From NCBI GenBank assembly GCA_021732785.1, contig JAKFUG010000014.1:1-64000 (forward strand): a stretch of DNA of 64,000 bases, written 5' to 3'. Every line of letters starts with the position of its first letter. Position 1 is the stretch's first letter. The notes under the pieces were generated by a model. It did no database searches and was not told the DNA's origin. It saw only the letters and a list, made by a program, of their open reading frames with translations. Positions 58,163-64,000 of the stretch are shown here, in pieces. Origin of the DNA: Planctomycetaceae bacterium (lineage in GTDB: Bacteria > Planctomycetota > Planctomycetia > Planctomycetales > Planctomycetaceae). The translations under genes were made by a program, and so were the position numbers.

Positions 58163-60337
58163 ATGGATGTTCTGAACCCGTGGATGCTCGCTGGAATGGC
58201 AGGGGTGCTCTTGCCCGTGCTCATTCACCTGCTTGCGCGGCGACGCTTGCCCATCATCGATTGGGGGGCGATGCAGTTCCTGCAAACATCCCCCTATTCG
58301 CGACGCTCGTTCTCCATTGATGACTGGCTGTTGCTGTTGTTCCGCATGCTGGCACTCGCATTGCTGGCCGTGGCATTGGCGCGGCCGTGGATTCGGGGAA
58401 ATCTTCTCGGTTGGACACGGTGGTCGCCGCCACGCGATGTCTCGGTGGTGATTGACGGTTCGTTCAGCACGGCCGTTCCCGTTGATGGCAAGCCGCTGCA
58501 TGAAGAATTGCGGAACCGCGTTCGATCGCTGATCGGCGGCTTGTCGGCCGGGTCGACGGTGCAACTGTTCGATGTCCGTGACGCGGTGGTTCCGCTGATG
58601 CCGCATCGCAGCGCTGCAACATCGGCGACGACAAAACTGCTGCAAGAACTGCAACCGCCGACGGGAAGTTCGAATCTCCCGGCAGCGATTCTGATTGCCA
58701 GCCGCGACTTGCTCGACACCGGCCATGTTCACCGCGATGTGATCGTGTTCGCCGACGATCAATCGCGGGCGTGGCGACCGGAAGATCTTGCCGCGTGGAG
58801 TGCCGTCGATGGACAGTGGAAGCAAGCGGCGGTCCCCCCGCGAGTGTCGGTGATTTTGAGTCGCCCACGGGAAGATGCGGTCGCTGACGTCGGTTGGGAG
58901 CAAGCCTCCATCGCGCGCGAACGGTTGGTGCCCGGTCAAACGGTGACGGTTCAGGGACAATTGAAGAATTGGAGCACGACGCCGCAACAACGCCGCGTGG
59001 GATGCCTGCTCAACGGGCGGCCGATCGCAGAACATCAAACCACGGTCCGGTTGCCGCCGGGGTTCACGACACCGGTCTCGTTTGAAGTCCGGCTGCCGAC
59101 GCAAGGGCAACACGCTCTTTCCTTGCGATCCGAAGCCGACGCCCTGCCCGGCAACGATCATGTGGAATTCGTGGCCGAAATTGTCACCGGCGTCAAAGTT
59201 TTGCTGGTGGATGGAACCCCCGCGGACGATCCGCTGCGCAGTGAGATCTTTTTCGCCAAAGCCGCATTGGAGAACGCGGCCGATACAGGCGGGTGGGTCA
59301 ATCTGACAACCATGCCCATCGCGGAACTAACGGCAGAGCAATTGTCCGCTCAAGACGTGGTTGTGCTCGCCAACGTTTCCCCGATTGATGCCGAAAAAGT
59401 CGCTGCGCTGGAACAGTTCGTCACGCATCGTGGGGCCGTGATTATGACGCTGGGCGACCAGAGTGCCATCACCGACGAAGAGCGATTCACCGAATGGCGC
59501 GGATGGTTGCCGGTCGCGCTCACGCAGTGGCATGATCCCGCCGCTGCGGGCACGGAAACGCATGTCGATGCCGAATCACTCACGCTGCCGTGGCTGGAGC
59601 GCTTTCGACCGGAACGGGGCGGCGAGTTGTGTGACGCCGCCTTTCGCGGATGGTGGTCGACGTCGTTGCCAGCCCGCGAGGACGGCGGCAAGCCGCAGGT
59701 GCTTGCGCGATTCGCGAATGGCGATCCGTGGCTGATTTCCGCGCGACACGGAAGGGGAACCGTTGTCGTGGCGACTTCCACGCTGGATGCCGACGGAAAC
59801 ACCTTGCCCGCGCGGCCCGATTATGTGGCCTGGCTGCATGAACTGATCCTCGCCATGTCGGAGCCCCCGCAGCGCCGCAATGTGGGCGTAGGAGAAGTGA
59901 TGCACCGGCAATCGGCAACGAACGGCAAGAAACCCGTTGAATGGTTCGATCCGTGGGGAACTCCGCTCGTAGTGGAAGAAGCGGGGATATCGTCGCTGGC
60001 ACGCTGGCCAGGAATCTACGTGGTCGCAACGACCGACGAAAAACGGGCTCGTGGAATCGATCCACAATTACTCTGCGGTCGCCCGGACGTGGAAGTCTTC
60101 GCCGCCCAGTCCGATGGCGCGGAATCGGACCGGACACCGTTAACCGATGCCGATCGCGCCACCATTGCGGCGGGACGTCCGCTTCGCTTTTACGACAGTG
60201 TCGACGATTGGCAACGTCACCAGGCCGCCGACGCCCCGCGCAGTGAACTCGGCTGGTCGGTGCTGTGGTTCGTGTTGGGGCTGCTCATGACCGAAAGCCT
60301 GATCACGCGCCGGCGGGCAAACCGGGCCGCTCCCTGA
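58163..60337 (+). CDS. BatA/vWA-type membrane protein
   Basis: The 724-residue protein opens with the BatA-type N-terminal segment: NPWMLAGMAGVLLPVLIHLLARR, a membrane helix, then WLLLLFRMLALALLAVALARPW, a second helix. A vWA-like domain follows with a MIDAS-like DGSFS in SVVIDGSFS. Later parts resemble a glutamine-amidotransferase-like fold (VKVLLVDGTPADD, VVVLANVSPI). A final membrane helix (GWSVLWFVLGLLMTES) anchors the C-terminus. In Planctomycetes such genes usually sit with MoxR and DUF58 genes; here those partners are absent. ATG 58163 is chosen by fit to the BatA motif. Confidence 0.8.
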   Translation: MDVLNPWMLAGMAGVLLPVLIHLLARRRLPIIDWGAMQFLQTSPYSRRSFSIDDWLLLLFRMLALALLAVALARPWIRGNLLGWTRWSPPRDVSVVIDGSFSTAVPVDGKPLHEELRNRVRSLIGGLSAGSTVQLFDVRDAVVPLMPHRSAATSATTKLLQELQPPTGSSNLPAAILIASRDLLDTGHVHRDVIVFADDQSRAWRPEDLAAWSAVDGQWKQAAVPPRVSVILSRPREDAVADVGWEQASIARERLVPGQTVTVQGQLKNWSTTPQQRRVGCLLNGRPIAEHQTTVRLPPGFTTPVSFEVRLPTQGQHALSLRSEADALPGNDHVEFVAEIVTGVKVLLVDGTPADDPLRSEIFFAKAALENAADTGGWVNLTTMPIAELTAEQLSAQDVVVLANVSPIDAEKVAALEQFVTHRGAVIMTLGDQSAITDEERFTEWRGWLPVALTQWHDPAAAGTETHVDAESLTLPWLERFRPERGGELCDAAFRGWWSTSLPAREDGGKPQVLARFANGDPWLISARHGRGTVVVATSTLDADGNTLPARPDYVAWLHELILAMSEPPQRRNVGVGEVMHRQSATNGKKPVEWFDPWGTPLVVEEAGISSLARWPGIYVVATTDEKRARGIDPQLLCGRPDVEVFAAQSDGAESDRTPLTDADRATIAAGRPLRFYDSVDDWQRHQAADAPRSELGWSVLWFVLGLLMTESLITRRRANRAAP

Positions 60338-60515
60338 ATTCGATTTCAGGTCGTTGACGCGTTCGCCGCTCCGGCGTTTCTGTCTATGGACACGACCCTG
60401 CCGTCCAGGATTCTGTCAAAGCGACCGCAGATTCATCTCCCTTTCAGGTTTGGGTCGTTAAGATCGCGAACTTCGACCACCGCGGGCCCTGCCCGTCATG
60501 TCAGGATTCGATGCG

Positions 60516-61679
60516 ATGCGTTTTCTTTACCGCGTGATTGCGTTCTCGATGGTCCTCGGATCGGCCGCGTATGCGGACGACGTCCCGGCGGGGTTACAAC
60601 CAATCGGCGGACGCTGGTTTGTGAAGGCTGGGGAAAAGCCCGTCTACTATTACCGCGACGCCCAGCGGTACGTCGATCTGTTCTCGTATCACACGAAGGA
60701 TTCGAATAAGGACGGGATTGATAACGTCCGTTTGAGCCACGACAGCCAGTTCCTGATGATGGACAGCCAGGGATACCCCAATCATCCCACGGCGGTCTTT
60801 CCCAACACCGGCAATCCCAACACCATCCGTGTGCAGAATTTTCATTTCAAGCTGCCGCTGGTGCCGAAGAAGGCCGACACGATTACCCGTGTGCCGATGG
60901 GGCCCATCGGCACAGCCATTAACGGCGTTGTTTTTTTCAACCCTTTCGAAATGGGGGGGATGAACGCCGTCGAGGGGTATTCCGAAGTCTGGCTCGACTC
61001 CTGCTGCGGACACCCGCAACAGTCCGGTGTGTATCACTACCACAAGTACCCGAGTTGTGTGAAATCGCCTTTCCCGGATGACGGCAAGCAACACTCGCCG
61101 ATCCTGGGTTTTGCCTTTGATGGATACCCGCTCTACGGCCCGTACGAGGAATCCGGTGTGATGGCCCGCGACCTGAAAGGCAACCGGGCGCTCGATGTCT
61201 GCAACGGTCATGAAGACGCCGAGCGCGGTTACCATTACCATGTCACGCCGGGCCGGTTTCCCTACATCATCGGCGGTTACGCGGGGGTGGTCGAACGATC
61301 GAATATTCACGGACCGCCGCGATCACAAGTCGGGGCAATTGAGAATAACGCCGAGGGTGAAAGCCGCCTCGAAAAAGTGATTACCACGGTTCGGCCCGGT
61401 ACCGCATCCCGCGGAAAGACGCACACGATTCAGTTTGCACTCCATCCTGACAATGCCCGCCGCCCGCCGGTTCCCGACGGCAAGCCCATCTGGGTTCAAA
61501 TCGGTCCGTTCGATGCCGCGAATATTGTCCGTCAGGGAAACATGGTGACCGCCGAATTCACAATTCCCGATGACGCCGCCGTGGGCGTTCTGCTGGATTG
61601 CCATCTCGAATTTGAAGACCCGCGCGGTCGTGGCTCGGTGGTCTTCAAGAAGAACGACGTCTTCCGCGTGGTCGAGTAA
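60516..61679 (+). CDS. Secreted YHYH-domain protein
   Basis: The 387-residue protein has a signal peptide (MRFLYRVIAFSMVLGSAAYA) and then a YHYH domain with GVYHYHKYPSCV, GFAFDGYPLYGPY and RGYHYHVTPGRFPYIIGGYAG. The His-rich motifs suggest metal binding; the family's activity is not established. ATG 60516 places the signal at the N-terminus. The gene stands alone 178 bp after the BatA gene. Confidence 0.85.
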   Translation: MRFLYRVIAFSMVLGSAAYADDVPAGLQPIGGRWFVKAGEKPVYYYRDAQRYVDLFSYHTKDSNKDGIDNVRLSHDSQFLMMDSQGYPNHPTAVFPNTGNPNTIRVQNFHFKLPLVPKKADTITRVPMGPIGTAINGVVFFNPFEMGGMNAVEGYSEVWLDSCCGHPQQSGVYHYHKYPSCVKSPFPDDGKQHSPILGFAFDGYPLYGPYEESGVMARDLKGNRALDVCNGHEDAERGYHYHVTPGRFPYIIGGYAGVVERSNIHGPPRSQVGAIENNAEGESRLEKVITTVRPGTASRGKTHTIQFALHPDNARRPPVPDGKPIWVQIGPFDAANIVRQGNMVTAEFTIPDDAAVGVLLDCHLEFEDPRGRGSVVFKKNDVFRVVE

Positions 61680-61727
61680 CGCGGCGATTTGAATCTACTG
61701 TTTTGCCAAACCTCAGGAGAGAATTCC

Positions 61728-62495
61728 ATGAAGCGCGTGGTGTGGACTCTGGCCGTGTTAACCGTCGCCGGTGCGACGGCCGTAATGGCTCAACCTCCCG
61801 GTGGTCGCGGCCCCGATGGTCCCGGCGGCGGACCGGGTGGACAAGGTGGCCCGGGCGGTCCCGGTGGCGGACGCCCGCCGCAACCGATCGTTGAAGCCCT
61901 GGATGCCGATCGCGATGGCGTGATCTCCGCAGAAGAACTCAAGCATGCTCCCGCGGCGTTATTGACGCTCGATAAGAACAAAGACGGCAAGTTGACGGAA
62001 GATGAAATCCGTCCGATGGGTGGCCGCGGTCCGGGTGGACCCGGTGGTGGTCCGGGTGGACAAGGTGGCCCCGGCGGCGGTGGCCCTGGCGGCGGACCCG
62101 GAAACTTCGGTGGTGGTCCCGGCGGACGTGGTCCGCAAGAGGGCGGCCCCGGTGGACGGGGTGGGAATGCTCAAGGCCGTCGTCCGGAAGGCGAACGCGG
62201 TCCGGGTGGACCCGGCGGTGGACCGCAAGGCCGTGGTCCGCAAGGGGAAGGTCCGGATGGACCGCCGCCGCCGCCCAATCCGGAACGGATGTTCGAGCAC
62301 GCGATGGAATTCGACGCCGACAAAGATGGCAAACTCAGCAAGGACGAATTGAAGAAGTTCATCGACGACTTCGCGGCCATGCACCCCGGTCCTCCCGGCG
62401 GTCCTGGTGGTCCTGGTGGTGAAGATCGCCCCGGTGCCGGTCGCGGTGGTCGTCCAGAAAGCGAACGTCCGGAACGTCCTCGCCGCCCGGAGTAA
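61728..62495 (+). CDS. Secreted Gly/Pro-rich EF-hand protein
   Basis: The 255-residue protein has a signal peptide ([21 protein letters not shown]) and three EF-hand loops: [24 protein letters not shown] and [12 protein letters not shown]. Long GGPGG/GRGPQ low-complexity linkers separate and follow them. Calcium-binding secreted proteins of this kind are abundant in Planctomycetes. It lies 48 bp after the YHYH gene and may be co-transcribed. The repeats make its codon pattern unusual (GGT CCC GGT GGC tandem units). Confidence 0.85.
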   Translation: MKRVVWTLAVLTVAGATAVMAQPPGGRGPDGPGGGPGGQGGPGGPGGGRPPQPIVEALDADRDGVISAEELKHAPAALLTLDKNKDGKLTEDEIRPMGGRGPGGPGGGPGGQGGPGGGGPGGGPGNFGGGPGGRGPQEGGPGGRGGNAQGRRPEGERGPGGPGGGPQGRGPQGEGPDGPPPPPNPERMFEHAMEFDADKDGKLSKDELKKFIDDFAAMHPGPPGGPGGPGGEDRPGAGRGGRPESERPERPRRPE

Positions 62496-62561
62496 CCGGG
62501 TGGACGTCTTCGCCCTGCGTTCGGAACTCACCCCGTGACCGCGCGGGTTGCCACAACCGAG

Positions 62562-62592
62562 CCTCCCGGCTGCGAGGAAGCAGCCGGGAGGC
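62562..62592. terminator. 12-bp hairpin after EF-hand gene
   Basis: GCCTCCCGGCTG pairs perfectly with CAGCCGGGAGGC around a 7-base loop, with no T run. It probably marks the transcript end of the EF-hand gene. Confidence 0.45.
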
Positions 62593-62618
62593 GACGCAAC
62601 CTTGACGTGCAAGACGGC

Positions 62619-62665
62619 CCCCTTCACGATACACCCAACCTGGGTGACATCGTGAAGGGGCTTTT
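62619..62665 (+). promoter_or_regulatory. Hairpin overlapping ribosome site of Gfo/Idh gene
   Basis: CCCCTTCACGAT (62619-62630) pairs with ATCGTGAAGGGG (62649-62660), with an inner CACCCA/TGGGTG stem, then CTTTT. The 3' arm contains the AAGGGG that would be the ribosome site for TTG 62668. It is either a terminator or a structure masking that site. Confidence 0.5.
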
Positions 62666-62667
62666 GC

Positions 62668-63648
62668 TTGAACGGCGTGCGGTTCGCGATTCTCGGCTGC
62701 GGCCGCATGGGGCGACATCACAGCGAGCAACTGCTCGCAGACGGCCGCGGACACGTCACGGCGTTGTTCGATGCACATCGCTCGGCGGCCGTCGGATTGC
62801 AGCAATCGCTTTGGCCGGAAGCGCGAGTCTCGGACACGTTCGCGGATCTCATCATCCGCAACGACATCGACGCGGCGATCATCTGCACGCCGACCGCAGA
62901 ACATTTCCATCAGGCGACCGAATGTCTGCATCTCGGCTGGCATCTTCTGTGCGAAAAGCCTCTCGCCGCGACCCGCAGTGAAATCCTCGCGCTCATGGCC
63001 GCCGGAGAACGGGCGACCGCACGCAAGCAGGCATTCTCGCTCGGTTACCAGCGCCGGCATACCGCGCTGTATCGCACGCTGCGGCGGGAGGTTCAATCGG
63101 GAAAATGGGGGCGGATTCGGGCGATCGTGTCCCACAATGTCGAAAACTGGCAGCCGACCATCCCCGGCACCTGGCGCGATGATCCGCAGCAGAACCCCGG
63201 CGGCTTTCTGACCGATGCGGGCAGCCACAAACTCGATCAATTGTTTTATGTCACCGGCCTGCAACCACGCGAAGTTTTTGCCCGCAGCCAGACCTGTGGC
63301 AGCCATGTCGAAATCGTGACGAGCGCTTCGGCCCTGCTGGAAAATGATGTGACGGCCACGATCGATTTCATCGGACACGCGCAGTATCTCGGCGAAGATC
63401 TCGCGATTCACTGCGAACGCGCCGACCTGATGATCCGACACGGCGAATTGTGGATCGGCCGCAACGGAACAAGAGAACGCCTGCCGGTCGACGAACCCGA
63501 TTCCAACCCGGTGGCAAGTTTGCTCGACACCATTCTGAACGGCACCGAAGACCGCTCGCCGCCGTCCGCCGCCCTGCCCGTCTACGATTTAACACAAGCG
63601 ATGTTGCAATCGAGCCGCGAGAAAAAGCTCGTGATGATCGATGAGTGA
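62668..63648 (+). CDS. Gfo/Idh/MocA-family oxidoreductase
   Basis: The 326-residue protein has the N-terminal NAD(P)-binding motif FAILGCGRMGRHHSEQL, then DAAIICTPTAEHFHQA and the LCEKPLAA signature of the family, and DAGSHKLDQLFYVTG in the C-terminal substrate domain. Members oxidise or reduce sugars and related compounds; the substrate cannot be told. TTG 62668 follows AAGGGG; GTG 62677 is an alternative start. No signal peptide is seen. Confidence 0.88.
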   Translation: MNGVRFAILGCGRMGRHHSEQLLADGRGHVTALFDAHRSAAVGLQQSLWPEARVSDTFADLIIRNDIDAAIICTPTAEHFHQATECLHLGWHLLCEKPLAATRSEILALMAAGERATARKQAFSLGYQRRHTALYRTLRREVQSGKWGRIRAIVSHNVENWQPTIPGTWRDDPQQNPGGFLTDAGSHKLDQLFYVTGLQPREVFARSQTCGSHVEIVTSASALLENDVTATIDFIGHAQYLGEDLAIHCERADLMIRHGELWIGRNGTRERLPVDEPDSNPVASLLDTILNGTEDRSPPSAALPVYDLTQAMLQSSREKKLVMIDE

Positions 63649-63678
63649 TGAGACGGAATGAAACCACCTCATCACTCA
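63642..63678. terminator. Hairpin between convergent genes
   Basis: TGAGTGATGAG (63642-63652, overlapping the stop of the Gfo/Idh gene) pairs with CTCATCACTCA (63668-63678) around a 15-base loop. It likely terminates both converging transcripts. Confidence 0.5.
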
Positions 63679-63707
63679 CCATTCAGCGATCATCACTCTT
63701 GCCCGGG

Positions 63708-64000
63708 TCAGGTAATGTGCGCACCGCGGGCTTCGACATACACGGCATAGACCGATGTGCTGGCCGTCATGAAGAGACGGTTCCGCTTGGTGCCGCCGAA
63801 GCAGACGTTGCTGCAAATCTCCGGCAGCTTGATTTGACCGATGCGCACGCCTTCGTTCGGTTCAAAAACGTGAACACCATCGTAACCATCGCCCACCCAT
63901 CCGGCACTCGCCCAAATGTTGCCATCGACATCGCAACGGATGCCATCCGCAAACCCGGCTTTTTCTGTCTCGCCATGCCCATCGTTGAAAGTCAATTTCA
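63708..64000 (-). CDS. SMP-30/gluconolactonase-family protein, partial
   Basis: The frame is open to the window edge, so only the C-terminal ~97 residues are seen. They show the SMP-30/gluconolactonase pattern: TFNDGHGETEKAGFADGIRCD, GNIWASAGWVGDGYDGVHVF, ICSNVCFGGTKRNRLFMTA and YAVYV at the end. The six-bladed propeller enzymes of this family hydrolyse sugar lactones using a divalent metal; the DG of the metal site is present. The start lies beyond 64000. Confidence 0.88.
   Translation of the reverse strand, partial: KLTFNDGHGETEKAGFADGIRCDVDGNIWASAGWVGDGYDGVHVFEPNEGVRIGQIKLPEICSNVCFGGTKRNRLFMTASTSVYAVYVEARGAHIT

Noticed and set aside
57995..59161. 388-codon minus-strand frame over the BatA-type gene
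   Set aside because: Antisense shadow of a protein with clear membrane helices and a vWA motif; its own product is Arg/Gln-rich without structure.
62359..63441. 360-codon minus-strand frame over the Gfo/Idh gene
   Set aside because: Antisense to a protein with complete family motifs.

Overview
The window looks like a Planctomycetes chromosome carrying a large integrated mobile island. The right flank (55.4-64 kb) holds genes typical of that phylum: a secreted FAD-dependent oxidoreductase with a C-terminal beta-sandwich-like domain, a BatA/von Willebrand-type membrane protein, a secreted YHYH protein, a secreted Gly/Pro-rich EF-hand protein, a Gfo/Idh/MocA oxidoreductase and the end of an SMP-30/gluconolactonase gene. 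The phylum assignment is inferred from gene content; there is no rRNA or core marker gene to confirm it.

Positions 102-55433 form one integrative element. A 25-bp perfect direct repeat lies at 102-126 and 55409-55433. The right copy is the 3' end of an intact tRNA-Asn(GTT) gene (55412-55482, minus). A tyrosine integrase (54011-55228) sits next to it, with two small MerR/excisionase-like genes. The island has a MobF (TrwC-like) relaxase, a VirD4-type coupling protein, ArdC, a SprT-like protein, a serine resolvase, a plasmid replicon (iterons, RepA-like initiator, ParA plus a ribbon-helix-helix partner) and a distant ParB. No VirB/T4SS channel genes are visible, so it is best described as a mobilizable, plasmid-derived island.

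Layout. 0.3-1.8 kb: an IS66-family insertion with target duplication. 2-22 kb: cargo that looks like conflict/defence machinery. On the minus strand are a giant TIR-STAND-WD40-TPR protein, a deoxyribosyltransferase-NUDIX-like fusion, a metallo-beta-lactamase-fold protein, an HExxH peptidase and a DUF2235 hydrolase. On the plus strand is a tightly packed five-gene operon: a 5-hmdU-kinase-helical-domain protein, an APH-fold kinase, a MazG protein, a TIR protein and an Nmad2 protein. A TIR-TM-WD40 protein follows it. 22.4-25 kb: replicon and partition region. 25-27 kb: small accessory genes. 27.6-31.7 kb: a VapB-like antitoxin gene split by a ~3 kb retron-like segment, then an intact VapBC-like pair. 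31.9 kb: a SLATT 2-TM protein. 33-41 kb: mobilization region. 41.4-48 kb: a MoxR ATPase / vWA-like / formylglycine-generating-enzyme-fold operon resembling predicted NTP-dependent 'ternary' conflict systems, ending in a second, detached FGE-fold cassette. 48-55 kb: WGR-like protein, resolvase, small membrane proteins, coupling protein, ParB and integration module.

The most interesting candidate is the five-gene operon at 14.4-19.0 kb. It joins predicted DNA-base hypermodification enzymes to a TIR effector with overlapping start and stop codons, and it lies between two TIR/WD40 proteins. Functions here are inferred by reading the translated sequences against remembered family features; no database search was run.
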